Position numbers and translations under genes: made by a program
The notes under the pieces: generated by a model
The model's database searches: none
What the model was told of the DNA's origin: nothing
The model's input: the letters and a program-made list of their open reading frames with translations, nothing else
In this document: piece after piece, positions 45,927-58,816 of the stretch
Layout: every line of letters starts with the position of its first letter
Numbering within the stretch: the first letter of the stretch is position 1
Assembly (NCBI RefSeq): GCF_000004195.4
Contig: NC_030683.2
Coordinates: 85,399,410 to 85,463,409 of the forward strand
Direction: 5' to 3'
Length of the DNA: 64,000 nucleotides
Origin: Xenopus tropicalis
Taxonomy: Eukaryota > Chordata > Amphibia > Anura > Pipidae

Positions 45927-47589
45927 TGGGTGTAATTTGGGGATTGGCCAGGGGAAGAACAGAAAGTGTTTAGGGCATAAAAGAACCTGGCCAAAAGGGA
46001 TCTGAAATACAACACTGTTTTGGAATCTCCTCTAATGTTTTATGTATTGTATATGAAAAAGCGTGTCTGTAATAAATTCCATGTTGTTTTTTTTCAATGC
46101 GTACAGGTCCAGTTAAAAAAAATGTACTCCTTTGATGTACTGCCAGTATTTAACTATATTTTGGGTAATTACCCAGATGTTTAGGGTGTTCTTCTGTAGC
46201 AGCCAATCACACCAAACTATCTTTTGTTTGAGTGTAGTCCTGTAGTTCGTGCAATCCAACCTTTTGTAATATTTGATATGAAGGTGCCAACTCTAACTTT
46301 TCTATTGTTGTATCACACCTGATCAAGTAATAAACCTTGGGGTAGTTTAGCCCCTTATTAGTAAACCTACTAAAGCACTAAAAAGTTGCCATCAGGGACA
46401 GGTTGCCTTCCCTGCAGATGTACTGATTATCAGTCTGGGCACAGGGCACACTGCCTCTTTCTGTTTGTCCAAACTCTCTAAATTAAAAGAATGAGGATCA
46501 TAGGAACATGCACAAAGGCAGGCAGTGATATGTTCTGTTCCTCAGCACAAGGAGTATCAGCCAGAGAAGGTATTTTACCAGCTACATGGAACACCTTAGG
46601 GCTAATTTACTAATACAACCCCTTGTGCACCTGTATATGTATAGTAATGGTGTTAGCTTTTGATTCCTTTGGAGCTATTCAGTTGCAGCTATTGACAAAC
46701 TGCTATGCAAATCCTGGAATTATTTTTCAAATCCAGGATCCATGCATGCTCATCAGACTGGACTTCGGTACCTTAGCCACACATTACATTCCCTGAGGTC
46801 TTGTTGCCTTGATAGGAATTAGTAGATTAGCATCTAAATCTGCTGAATTCATATATAAGGCCCTAGAGTAGAATCTGTGCTCTGTTTATCCTGTGCCCAG
46901 ATAAATCCATGGTTCAAAACAAACTGAAATTGTGCATTTTGCGCGTATATACATATACAGGTAGGTATATATAGTGAATAATGTACCCCTTGTAAAATAT
47001 GGGGATATTATAAGTCACCAAGAAGTTCCATGACCCTATAAAAGCACAAGGCTGAAGGCCTACTTCTGAAATGAAATCCTGCACTGATTTCCTTCTTTTT
47101 GGTGCTACAGGAGTCCAAAGTACAAACCCACCAAGGTACGGATTTGGCCTACTTTTTGGAGCCTTGGTAGGTTCGTAATGTCTAAACTAGCCATCTTTAT
47201 TCTCCCTATTGTACCAGTTATGCCTCACCCAGTGCATATTGGGTAATTAAATTTGTATTAAACAATTATCCTGTAGTGAAGGTTAATGCAAAACTACATT
47301 ACCCAACATGCATTGGGACTGGTATAGAAAGAAGCACCCTTGTGTACGCTGCTTTGCTGTTGTTCTTACCTCTCAGTCCCAACCTGTCTGCATTACAGTC
47401 TGCTTCCTGCTCTTTCTGGTATGACATTGTACTACTAATTTGTACAGTGATGTTGGGGGCTGACATTTGTTACTTTCTGCAATTTATCCTCAAACTATAA
47501 CACTCAGGATCTCTTAGGGTTTCTGAGAGTTGTTAAACACACCCATATGTATATAATATCTGGGGTTAATGCAATATGAATTCTTATGG
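45927..47589. other. Intergenic sequence, nothing identified
   Basis: It contains short decayed repeat fragments (for example GGGCTAATTTACTAATAC near 46599, like a palindromic MITE end) but no complete element or gene. Confidence 0.4.
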
Positions 47590-47836
47590 CAGGAGGAAGC
47601 AGGAGAGAGGAGAGAGCTTCGTAGACTCTGGCCCCAGGAATGAAGGATTTTTCTGAGAGAGGAAGTCAGATACCAAAGTACATGCATACACAAAAGAAGA
47701 CAAGAAATCCGGTGTTTCTTTTGAAAGAGGACCCAGTGTAGCTTTTCTGTGAGCTTATGTGTGCCCTTATGGTTGTACTCACATAGACCTTTCTGATAAA
47801 GCTTACTTAGTTTTTACCTTTCCTTCTCCCTAAGCA
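47590..47836. repeat. TTAA-type MITE fragment, second copy of the 15780 repeat
   Basis: It shares GGATTTTTCTGAGAG, GGAAGTCAGA, CATAGACCTTTCTGATAAAG and CTTACTTAGTTTTTACC with 15780-16098, ending TTTCCTTCTCC like the AAGGAGAAGGAAA termini. Confidence 0.65.
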
Positions 47837-47994
47837 AAACAGGGATTGTTTGTCAATATACTGCAATATACTTCAAGCTGGCCAAATACATAAAAGTCAT
47901 CCCTGTCTGGCCAGTCCTACACTCACTTTTATCTGATTCATTAAGAATTCTTCTGCTTCAATATACATTTAGCAAAGGGACTAAGTTTTACCTG

Positions 47995-48389
47995 CAAACT
48001 TGGTTGCTTTCAAGGTTAAATCCCCAAATCAACGCACCAGAGGTCACCCCTTTAGATTAGAGGAATGGAGCTTCCATTTGAAGCAGTGTAGGTGGTTTTT
48101 CACAGTGAGGGCAGTGAGGTTGGGGAATGCCCTTCCTAGTGATGTGGTAATGGCAGATTCTGTTAATGCCTTTAAGAGGGGCCTGGATGAGTTCTTGAAC
48201 AATCAGAATATCCAAGGCTATTGTGATACTAATATCTACAGTTAGTATTAGTGGTTGTATATATATAGTTTATGTATATGAATGTATAGATTGGTAGGTG
48301 TGGGTTGTCTGTGCTGGGTTTACTTGGATGGGTTGAACTTGATGGACTCTGGTCTTTTTTCAACCCTATGTAACTAACTAACTAACTGG
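47995..48389 (+). mobile_element. LINE 3' end (CR1/L2 group-like) with TAAC tail
   Basis: The open stretch 48000-48245 encodes the C-terminal signature of CR1-type ORF2: RGHPFRLEEW, then CRWFFTVRAVRLGNALPSDV, then NAFKRGLDEFL. After the stop a 3' UTR runs to GGGTTGAACTTGATGGACTC and GTCTTTTTTCAACCC, the conserved CR1-like 3' hairpin region, and ends in a (TAAC)n tail at about 48371-48387. Plus strand, strongly 5'-truncated. Confidence 0.82.
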
Positions 48390-49929
48390 TTGCCATTTTA
48401 TTGGAGGCAAATCATCTAGGTCATGAGAGCCCGCAATTGACAAACAGCTTACATGGTTCTTGAATCTGTAACTTTCTGCCTGGAACCGAAACGCTTTGTG
48501 GGTATTACCAGGGTACCCAACACAATGCAGGATTTTAACTTATGTGATACATACTTTATTCTGTCATTCTCAGTATAGTTTTGCTCTCTTTTCCCATAGG
48601 TTGTAGCTATCATTTGTGCTACAAGCCAACACAACTACCAATCAGTCAGTTTTTTTGTTTTTTATATAATGCTAACTGCTGAGTGGTTGCTGTAGGATAC
48701 TAGACCAGTAGCAATTGTTGCCTCTAAAAATGAGGTTACTCCTGTACAGGCAGGAAAAATAGTATTTTTTAAACAGGTGTTTAGTAGGAGGTCTCCGCTC
48801 TGCACCTCACAGTGGTTACCAATATCTTGTCCTGGTTCTACTGCTAGATTGATGGTCATTAAGCACTTATTTTCAGTGGTATGAAAATAGGTACTTAATG
48901 ACCACACACCAAATAACAGTATTGCTCTTTTTATGGGGCAAAAATAATCAGGGTTAAAAGAACACAGGTAATGGGAGGAAAGCATGGTAAAGATTACTTT
49001 CATTGCCAATTCCCTTGTCAGAAGCCATAAAATGGTTAAATTCAAAGCGCAGGTTTTGGCAGAAAACTAAACCAGTTTCGCTTGCGTTCTCTGGGCAGGT
49101 GTGAATAATCAGTTACATTATCCTTTCTACTTCTCGGGGGAATATTTTCTACTGCAGAGTAAATAACTACATAGAAACACTACCTTACTTTTAAAACTCA
49201 AGGCGATTATTAAATGCTGTGCTGAAATATGGGCCTTTAGATTTTTTTTTAGCTATTTCCTGGGAGATTAATTCTAGAGGCTGTTTCTTTTGCCGTCTTG
49301 CTGCAAATTCACAATACGTTTAACTGTTTGATTCCAGTGAATAGAGAAACAATTTCGACACCCACTTGTAAATAACACCGGCATAATGATTTCTAAGCTG
49401 ATAAATGGGTGAATTTGGGTCAATTAAGCGGTGTTATGGCATAACATGACAAGCTGTCACCCGCAGCGCTTGTGTTATTTTTTTTTTGTCTGAAGGTGCT
49501 TTTTTCAGAGCAGGCATACCATTTAGTCAACATGTATCTGGAAGCAAAGCCAAAACTGTGCTGTAGGGGACATGATGGTCTATTTGAGTTTTCTGTTTGC
49601 ATGACTTGAATTGATTTTCCTGTGTGACAATTTGTTGACTTGCTTAACATCCTCACTGTGCAGTGGGCGCGTTTAACAAGTAGGAAAGAGCACAAGATAT
49701 TTAAAGCAAATTGCCTGTGTATATCCATTGACAAAAACCACCTGAACCTCATTAACTGGTCAGACTCAGTTGGTTTTGTTGGCGAAGACCTGTTTTCATA
49801 TGTAGTTTTGGACAGTCAGAAAAGTTTTGCACAAAAGTTACCATTTTAACCCTGAAGTGACAGGTGACATTTCAGTACCCAACAACTTTACCTAACAGAA
49901 TAAAGCATTTGTGGAGTTACCCTCCCATA
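48390..49929. other. Repeat-poor intergenic block, candidate conserved noncoding sequence
   Basis: The 49030-49450 part (for example GGTCAATTAAGCGGTGTTAT near 49417) shows no repeat termini and no coding signal. Conservation cannot be judged from one sequence. Confidence 0.25.
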
Positions 49930-50155
49930 TAGATTGTAAGCTCTACGGGGCAGGGACCTCCATCCTCTTGTGTCTTTGACTCTTAACTTATTGCAACTGT
50001 ATTTATCTTGTATCTATCTGTATTTATTGTTGTACTTTGTATTTATCTATTATCTTAATAATCCCCTGTTTGTATTAATGTATTCTACTGTACAGCGCTG
50101 CGTACATAAGTAGCGATTTATAAATAAAGATATATATACATACATACATACAAGT
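49930..50155 (+). mobile_element. L2-like LINE 3' end with TACA tail
   Basis: TAGATTGTAAGCTCTACGGG, GCAGGGACCTCC, then ACAGCGCTGCGTACATAAG and TTATAAATAAAGATA, followed by a (TACA)n microsatellite at 50136-50153. This order is the conserved L2-type 3' end. A shorter relative is at 31445-31510. Confidence 0.7.
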
Positions 50156-50622
50156 GATATAAGTTAAAATGGGAAGGGTGTACTCTTTGGGCTCTTATAC
50201 ATTGGCGTTCAAAAATGGCAGCTTTTTTTTGTTTGTTCTACTACACTGAACACTCAGAATGTTATCTGCATTCAGTGCACTTCTGTAGGTACAGACCTCA
50301 TAGAGTTGACTGGAACTTGATACACACTATCTCTGTCTCCAAAGCATATTAACTTAATATTACACATTATTTTCAGTATAGGTAACCTTATTATTCCACA
50401 GACAGTATCCCTTTAAGACCTTTGTAGCCTGTCAGGAATTAAGAGTGTTTGAATCAAGTACATATGCTAGTCTTGTTTCACAAGACAAAAATTAACCCAT
50501 CTTCTTCTGTGTAATGCTAGTAATTGAGAAATGAGGTTTTCTACAGACTGAAGGCCTTATATCTTTTCCTTTTACTCCCTCTCTCACCTCTCATTCTCTT
50601 ACTAGTTTGCACTGCTCACTGT
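50156..50622. other. Intergenic sequence, nothing identified
   Basis: No supported feature. Confidence 0.4.
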
Positions 50623-51070
50623 TTAAAGCATAGGTTCACCTTTAAGTAAATTATATTATTGAGTGTCCTATTCTTAGCAACTTTTTTTATAGTTTGTTTT
50701 TTTTTATTTGCTTTTTCCTGTTGCCCCTTTCAGATGGTAGTCACTGATCCCAGCAAGTAAAAAAATGATTGCCTCGCGAGTCTACAACTTATTGTTACAT
50801 TTTATTATTTATCTTTCTATTTAGACCTTTTCTATTCATCTTCCTTGTGCTCATTTACAATGCACTTTTCAGGCTGGGTCCCACCCTGTGTAACTTGCTG
50901 CCAGCCTCTGTGCTCCAATTTGGATTCCATGTGACACTTGTCTCCGCACTAAGTGCCTGATTTTTTGATCCAGCAAAAGCTATATAATTAAAAAAAAAAA
51001 CACAGGAAATAAAGCGAAAACTAATTGCAAATTGTTTTTTAGAATATCACTATCAGATTAAAAGTTATTT
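50623..51070. repeat. T2-like MITE, diverged
   Basis: TTAAAGCATAGGTTCACC at the left, then TATTTAGACCTTTTCTATTC and AATTGCAAATTG, ending in ATTAAAAGTTATTTTACAG. The CTAGCAACC centre is altered. Confidence 0.6.
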
Positions 51071-52449
51071 TACAGTCGCATATGAAGCTGAAGTTGTATT
51101 CACCACATCAGACTGAATAACATTTTAATAAATAACAAATAGACAAAAGATGGCTAGGGACTCCAGAGAGGACAACACAAATACTGCATTCAAAAAAAAA
51201 ATTTCTCTTAAAGCAAATATTTTACTATTTTCAGAAGAGAAATAATTGGCATGATGTGTTTTTTTTTTTGTCATTATTTTTAATGAAATCTTATTTTGGT
51301 GTGATCGCATTATTGGTAGCAGACTTGGCATGATCATGTGTAGTGGCAAGCTGCCAAGGTAAAGTCACAGTAAATGGAGTAGAACATGGTTTTATTTGTT
51401 TTTTTACATTTAAATTGCAGGAACATTCTTTCCCTTTCAGAAGAAGACCTTTAGCCACATAAAAATAATGACAAATTGCTATTGAGACCTAAATGATACA
51501 TCCACCTTTTTATTTAGTTTTATCCAGTCAATATCTTATTTATCACTATTTAGAATAAGCAATTTATCACAAAACACTCCATTTCCTTGGAGAATTGGCA
51601 TAAAAAAGATCTAACCCCAACACATATTTTAAAAAGAAATACAATTAGATTATTTTCCTTACTTTAGTGGCAATTATATCCACTTGTACAGCTTCCATGA
51701 AGCACAAAGTGCATGAATGTTGCTCTTGCACCTGGGCAGTAACCCATGGCAACCAATCAGATGTTTGCGTTCTTCCTGCAGAAAAATGAAACATAATTAC
51801 CACACTCAAAGAGCCTTCCTAGATGCTCCACAAGGAGACAAGTGCAATGACTTGATGAACAATAGTAGACTATTGTGGGCGAAAGGTATGTGAATTCCAC
51901 GTCCACTAGGCTAGCTTGAAAATCCAGGCCATGAAGAGGTTTTATCCACCACATGATTAACAACCCACTAATATTATGATATCTAAAAGAAAAAATAACA
52001 AGCAATTTTACAAGTTGTAGAGGTGGCTATATGTCCCCTTGACTTAACACTGATGAATGGAAGGGAAAGTATGGAAGCAAAGGCTCATTTATGAATATGA
52101 ATGCAGTGCAAAAATAAAACACTAGTGGAGAAAAGGCACATCCATCCTGTGTGTATAGTGGCAGGAATGAATGAATGAAAACTTGGGCTGGATTTCCCAT
52201 AAATTCTGTGAGACTGTGACAGTGATTCTTCATATTTTGTCATTTAGTAGCTCAGCTATCACCTTGATGAGCAGTGGTACAAGGGTTTGTCAGCTGATTT
52301 CAGCTTTAGTCAATATTTAGCCATATTTTGGGGCTAATTGCATCAAGTTCCATTTTTCATAATTATGAAAATAACAGTACACTATTAAAGCGTGTGTATC
52401 AAAATAAAAGGGGGTATATTTGTGATGACAGTATCACATTAATCACTTG
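51071..52449. other. Intergenic sequence, nothing identified
   Basis: No supported gene or element termini. Confidence 0.4.
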
Positions 52450-52916
52450 TTAAAGGGGTAGTTCACCTAACTTTTAGTATAATGTAGAGCATGTTATTTT
52501 GAGACAATTTGCAACTGATCTTCATTTTTAATTATTTGCTGTTTTTGAATTATTTAAATTTTTGTTCAGTAGCTCTCCAGTTTGGAATTAGGGCTTCTGT
52601 CTGGTTGCTAGGGTCTAATTTAACCTAGCAACTTGCCAATGGTTTGAAGGAGAGACAGGGATATGCATGGAGGAGGACCTAAATAGAAAGATAAGTAATA
52701 AAAAGTAACAATAAGAATGAAATTCTAGGCTTACAGAGCAATAGTTTCTTGGCTGCAGGGGTCTGTGACCCCTATTTGAAAGCTGGAAAAAGTCTGAAGA
52801 GGAAGACAATTCAAAAACTATAAAAAATAAGAAATGAATACCAATTGAAAAGTTGCTAAGAATACGGTATTCTATAACATATTAAAGGTTAACCTGAAGT
52901 TGACCCAAGCCTTTAA
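52450..52916. repeat. T2-like MITE, most complete copy in the window
   Basis: TTAAAGGGGTAGTTCACC at the left and TTGACCCAAGCCTTTAA at the right. Diagnostic interior: TCTCCAGTTTGGAATTAGG, GGTTGCTAGGGTC, CCTAGCAACTTGCC, GGGGTCTGTGACCCC and CTTTTCAATTGG (complement). TTAA flanks both ends. Confidence 0.82.
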
Positions 52917-52948
52917 GGTGCAGACTTCTCCTATATTATACCTTATGT

Positions 52949-53369
52949 TTAAAGAAGAAGGAAAGGCTAAGTCACTTGGGGGTGCCAAAATGTTAGGCAC
53001 CCCCAAGTGACTTAGATCGCTTACCTTGTACCCCGGGCTGGTGCCTCTGTATGGAGAAAACAGCACCAGCCTGGGGTAGCTGTAGCGCTTCCTCCTTCCG
53101 CTCTCGCTGCGCGCGCATGCGCAGTAGAGTGAAAAGCCGAACTTTAACAGAGAAGTCGGCTTTTTCACTCTACTGCGCATGCGCCTGACTCACAGTCAAG
53201 GCTTAACGAAGGCAGGAGGAGGAAGCGCATCGCTCCAGGTGCCCCGGGCTGGTGCGGTTTTCTCCTAATAGGGGCACCAGCCCGGGGTACAAGGTAAGCG
53301 ATTCAAGTCACTTGGGGGTGCTTAACATTTTAGCACCCCCAAGTGACTTAGCCTTTCCTTCCCCTTTAA
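52949..53369. repeat. TTAA-flanked GC-rich MITE with subterminal hairpins
   Basis: TTAAAGAAGAAGGAAAGGC at the left and CCTTTCCTTCCCCTTTAA at the right. Just inside each end is a perfect hairpin built from AAGTCACTTGGGGGTGC and its complement (52966-53014 and 53306-53351). The interior has inverted CTCTACTGCGCATGCGC arms and CCCGGGCTGGTGC at both sides, so almost the whole 421 bp can fold back. Confidence 0.85.
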
Positions 53370-53689
53370 TGCATTTTCAGTATTGTGCTGGGTCCTAGGG
53401 ATCCCCATAAAAGCATCCCATGAAAGAAAGTAGGAAAGCTTATGCTTTAATATAAAAGGAGATGAAGTCTGATACCGAAGAACATATTTACACAAATTTA
53501 AACATTATTACTCGAAAACGCTCACTGCCATGTTTTCTATTCTTAATAATGCACATCTTTCTTTACAAGTGTATATCTAAATAGATGTTCAATGGTGCAC
53601 TATCTATACTACTTCTTGTACATGTAGCTGAACATTATCTTTGGCTAATTTAAAATATACTGCCATTACACCTTTTAGAAATATCACTA
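53370..53689. other. Intergenic sequence, nothing identified
   Basis: AT-rich, no supported feature. Confidence 0.4.
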
Positions 53690-53753
53690 GATAGATAGGA
53701 TGATAGACAGACAGATGATAGATAGATAGATAGATAGATGATAGATAGATAGT
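53690..53753 (+). repeat. GATA microsatellite, interrupted
   Basis: TAGATAGA and ATGATAGA blocks with GACAGACAGATG interruptions. A second short run (ATAGATAGATAGATAGG) lies at 53916-53933. Confidence 0.9.
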
Positions 53754-53939
53754 CACCAAATCCAGGATTCAGTTTGTGGATTTGGCCTTTTTTTGCCGGA
53801 TTTGGATTCAGGAAAATCAAGGTGCCAGGCTGAACCAGATCTGAATCCTTAAAATCATATGACTTTTTGTCACATGAACACAGAAATGTTTTTACAGCAC
53901 TGTGCCCATGCATGGATAGATAGATAGATAGGTAGGGTT

Positions 53940-56888
53940 AAACGTTACATTAAAGCTTGAGCCCCCTGGAGATCTTTAAATAAGATGTTTAATATTCCCC
54001 AGGCACAAATGACTCTTCTAAATAGAGAAAAAGGCATTTACAAGCATAACATGCTTCAAGGAGGACAGAGAAGCAAAACCCTTTCGATGAAGGAATCATT
54101 CTGATTGAATGGCACAGAGAGGATTAAATGCTGTGTATAAATACACTTTACTATCACAGTAGGCTGTGCTTTAAGAGGAAGCGACTGGAATATTTTTTTT
54201 TTATGGTGATGCAGATCAAGTGAAAAGACAGAGAATAAATAAAAAGGAAAGATAATTATTTGATGGAGTTCTTTTCGGATGTGCCCCAGCAGGGAAGGGA
54301 CTGGATGCTTAGTACCGCAGACTGCCAAAGCATTAAAAGAAGCTGTAAATTGTCACAGGAGAAAATTGAAGCCAAGAGATTGAAGAGATTCAGGCACCAG
54401 TCATGTTATTTCCATTTGACTACGCATTTTGCAGAGATTTTTTTACATACTAAAGAAATCACTGCAGTGTGAAATGTAACAGTATTTCACAAAGATATCC
54501 AATTTCTTTCTTTATGTGGCGGCTGCCCAGGTCCACTGTCGAATAATTGGACTATTTGTAGAGAAGGATGAAAGATCAGAGCTTACTGCATGTAAAGAAG
54601 ACCTTAAAAATGATTGCAAGATGTGCTCAGATTATTTCTCTATTATCTGAGTGTCAAGTGACTGTTTCAGTCAGGCTTTTCTGTAAATAAAACACCCACT
54701 AACTATAACTATAACCAATAAACATTCTTCTTAATTTATGTTACGTCTCCATAAATCCCATACTGTATACAGTATATGTGTGTTGTAAATTTGACTTTAC
54801 CTACCAAGTTTATGCAAGTGATCCTTAAAAACCCATGTAATCCCAAGATTTATTTTCCGTTAAAGCTAGGCATGTACAATAGTATCCACTTTTTTCTTAA
54901 AATTACAGACCAAAAGGATTTCTGTACAATTTGACCATGCAGGAAGTGGGCCAAAATGAGGTACCAAGGCCCACAGAACCGACTGTAACATTCTGCATCT
55001 GTCTATGCTCTGTGCCAAGAATTTGAGTCCTGTAGCAGTTTGTACCCCCCATTCTTTTTGATTTACTTTGATGGACTCCACACCCCATCTCTGGCAAACA
55101 TCTCATCATTATTTAAGGAGTAAAATTGTGAGCATCTGATGTCTGTTGGATCCTTCTATAATTTTATTTACTAGTATTAAAATCTATTTGAAGTTTCTTT
55201 TTGCTAAATATGTGCAATATTATATGCAATATGTAGGGGGACAACACAAGTAATAGTGCAATATGTGCAATACGATGCATATGATGTTAAATTATGGAGT
55301 AGTAAATAAATCCCTTTGACTCTAGAAAGCTCTGTGCATTTATCCTTTTACCTCTTCTTGAAACCTCTGAGTGTGTGCAAAGGAGGGTATTTACTATTAA
55401 TACTGTAAATGCAACATTTTCATACTAAACATTTGGAAAATCACAGTCTTTGGGCTTCAGGGGATAGTAAACCATCTGTTTAAAAACTAACACAGGGAGA
55501 GTTGTAGCACAAAAATAAGAAGTAGGAGTAAATGCAAATCAATAGTATAGAAAAATGGCGGCCGAAGGAGTAGTAGAGATGAAATCTGACATGCAGTAAC
55601 AACTGATCAAATATAAATTAATGCAAATGAACAAGAGTCTTGGAATCCATTAAAAAGACATGGATGGTAAAGGAGCAGGATCAGTGACATAATTATAATT
55701 ATTGTTAGCTATAATAGTATAATTTCTTTTATCCTCTTCAAGAAACACCTGTATTTTTTCTATACTCAAACAACAATTACTTTCATTCATCACTTTGATT
55801 CAACTTGCCAGTTGCAAAATGTGCACAATAAGTAGTACATGGACTGGCACATTACACACAGGGAATACAACTTAGCATGCACCCACATTTATGCTAGATA
55901 TTTGGGTGGAAATTCTGCATTGTAGGTAGAAAATATAACGTTTTGTGTACAAAATGCTTTTTGTATTATGCCCCATGATTGTTAATAAGCCTTGTAGTGT
56001 TTATATCTCTGTGTTTTTGTGTAAATAGGGTTTTATCAGAAAATGTTTGCCTTATTCCTGTAGGTATGCCTATGTATGTTAGTGCATTAATGTGTGTTTA
56101 AAGAGACCATTAAAACCCTTTACTATATTAAGACAAAAAAGAACTAAGATGATCATGTTAGACCAAATATTAGCTTGCTTGTAGACCAAAAATCATATAA
56201 GTTGGTAACTATATGCCCCAGTGATGGCGGCACTCTAAGGATATGTATAGAAGTGCATGCCAGCAGGTGTTCTTTAACCTTTCACCATGCTACTGATCTA
56301 AAAAGAAAGAGTATAAGAATACTTTTAACCTGCTTTACAGGCTCAAAGAGGTTTGACTTACAGCAGATAGGATCTACAAAGGTCCTCACTGCACTGGCCT
56401 TATTAGGAACCGTGGACCATGGGAATTTAGGTTTTAGCAAGCTTTTTTCTTTTGTTCCCTCAGCTCCATTCTTCTTTGACAGGTCCTTTTCTGCCCTTCC
56501 GTTGGTTCCATGTGGCTTTACGTTCCACTATTAGTTCTGTATCTTCTGTGACCTTAGGAGGCCAAATGGCTTTAGAGAGAAAAAAGAAGCTATTGGGAAG
56601 AAGATAGCCAAGATTGATGAAACTTTACCTTGTTTAATGTCTTTGTTTCCCTGCCTCACCCATTCGTGCTGTCATCACAGATACAATAATGCCTGATTTC
56701 CAAAGCATTGTCTATTAGCATTTAACCAATTAGGCCGGAGCAAGAGGAAAAACAGGGCTCCAATCTCTTTGTAACATTTTAGCAAACAGATAAGATATAG
56801 ATCTAAAATCTAGAACTATATATATAATGTACATTTGTGTGCTGTAAAGTTAGAACTACTGGCACTCAGCAAACAAATAAGTGAAAAG
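53940..56888. other. Long repeat-poor intergenic block
   Basis: Nearly 3 kb with no MITE termini. The 53960-54680 part, with CTTTAAATAAGATGTTTAAT and an interrupted purine-rich stretch, has the texture of conserved noncoding DNA. No exon with splice sites and family homology was found. Confidence 0.25.
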
Positions 56889-57200
56889 TACAAGTATCGG
56901 ACCCCTTATCTGGAAACCCATTATCCAGAAAGTTCCGATATACGGAAAGGCCATCTTCCATAGACTCCATTTTAATCAATTAATTCACATTTTTGAAAAT
57001 AATTTCCTTTTTCTCTGTAATAATAAAACAGTACCCTGTACTTGATCCAAACTAAGCCAAACACAATCCTAGCTGGTTTAAATACTGTTAAAATATTTTT
57101 TTTAGCAAACTTAAGGTAGGAGATCCAAATTACCAAAAGACCCCCTTATCAGGAAAACCCCAGGTCGCAAGCATTCTGGTTAACAGGTGCCATACCTGTA
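56889..57200 (+). repeat. 'TACAGGTAT' MITE copy
   Basis: TACAAGTATCGGACCCC at the left, GTGCCATACCTGTA at the right, with CCATAGACTCCATTTTAATC internally. Confidence 0.77.
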
Positions 57201-58190
57201 CAGCTTTACAGAGAATGCATGGCTCATGCTGTACTGACAAAAGCCGCATCCCAGTTTATAATAACAAATGGTGTTATAAAGTTCATAAAACAGTATAAAT
57301 TTGTTTATGACTCGCTTGGATAAAATAATAATTAAGAAATCTGTCCTAATACGACCCCCCCCCCACGTCACCTGCGGAACAGACAGCACTCCCTTCTCTA
57401 ATTTATATCAAACAGTACAATGTGAGTAAATATTGTGCATTGGCCTGACTTGCTTAGTTTAACATATCTGTATAAATATTCTGTATTTAATACATATTTT
57501 ATTTCCATGCAATCAAACATATTTTCAAGTAAAATATCCACTTAGAGAAAGGTCCTTACAACTACAAAGATTTTCCTGCAGAGGGAGCTATTGATTTCAT
57601 AGAATTGTAGAATTCACACATGATACACAATAGGAAAACCAGTACAAGATTTCCCTTGGTTGCCAGGACCCTTAGCAAAGTCACTAGCATCTTTCTATTG
57701 CAAAGAAAATATAATGTTATTATGATTATGACTATATTTTTAAAGCGAATGTCAATGTGTTTCAGCAGGTCTGGACAAAGTGGGATGAAACAATAAAGTG
57801 AAAGAGACAAAGAAGATATAAGGAATTGTAAAGTTCTTTTGTGAGCAAAGTCCTCCGATCCCATTTATATTCTTTAACCCTTGTTTGTTTGTTTTTTTAT
57901 ATATATAAATGAAATGATACATTATTAATAAGAATAGTGCAACTTGCTGATGCCAGTGCTGGTCCAAGCCAGCTGGGCACCCTAGGCAACTCAGGTGGCC
58001 ACCTTGCCACCCACACACTTGTGTAAGAGGATGATTATTATTCCTCCCCTGAACTACGGGATAAGAAGGAGCCGTAAGGAACCGGTGCACTATTACTTGT
58101 GTTGTCCCCCTACTGCTTGTTCTGTTTATTTCCAGTTTCTCTAAACTGTTGGTGAAGAGATAGGTAAAGTGTGTGGCAAACCATCCCCAT
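57201..58190. other. Intergenic sequence, nothing identified
   Basis: It contains a C run at 57355-57363. No supported feature. Confidence 0.4.
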
Positions 58191-58195
58191 ATAGA

Positions 58196-58440
58196 ATAGA
58201 ATATCTTTATTGTCATTGTCACGTGAACAACGAAATTTACAGAAACACAAAAAAGGACAACTCAAAGCGAAAGCATTTGCAACAATACCGGCAATACATC
58301 AATCTTTCATATTTAGGGCCATAATTGCTTTTGAATAGAAGCTGTTTCTCATCCTATTTGTTCTAGCTTTCAAAGTTCTATATCTCTTCCCCGATGGCAA
58401 AAGCTGGAAGAGACAGTGGCCAGGATGAGTTATATAGGCA
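58196..58440 (-). mobile_element. LINE 3' end, minus strand, with intact C-terminal codons
   Basis: On the minus strand, 58430-58299 reads 43 codons then TGA: HPGHCLFQLLPSGKRY followed by KARTNRMRNSFYSKAI, a C-terminal signature seen in non-LTR retrotransposon polyproteins. The 3' UTR ends in AATGACAATAAAGATATTC and a short (TTCTA) tail at 58196-58212. The clade is uncertain (jockey/CR1 superclade likely). Confidence 0.65.
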
Positions 58441-58576
58441 TAGAAACATGGGTCTGTAAGGTCAGAAGATTAATAAAGGTGGCCATACACGTTACAATAA
58501 CAATCTTTCCTGCGACCATTCATCTGCTCCACTTAAGTTGAGATCTGAATTGTCAGACATGCAGGTAAAAACAAAG

Positions 58577-58816
58577 GGCTGGCCATACACGTACCGATAA
58601 TATCGTACGAAACCTCGTTTCGGACCAGTTAAAAGATTTTGATCGGGCGCCATAGAAGGCGCCTGACCAAAATCTCCCTTCAGCGCTGAATCGGCAGAAG
58701 GAGGTAGAAATCCTATTGTTTCTACCTCCTTATCTGCCGTTTCAGCCCTGAATGGTTTGTGGCTGATTGTATGATCTTTCGTGCGAACGATCGTGCAAGC
58801 TTATGGTGGCTATACA
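58577..58816. repeat. Imperfect palindromic MITE
   Basis: GGCTGGCCATACACGTACCG at the left is loosely matched by GCAAGCTTATGGTGGCTATAC at the right. The interior has GGCGCC, and inverted GGAGGTAGAAA and TTTCTACCTCC arms. Confidence 0.6.

Noticed and set aside
57752..58222. 156-codon open frame on the minus strand
   Set aside because: It spans the LINE 3' UTR and unrelated flanking DNA in a frame unrelated to the LINE protein.
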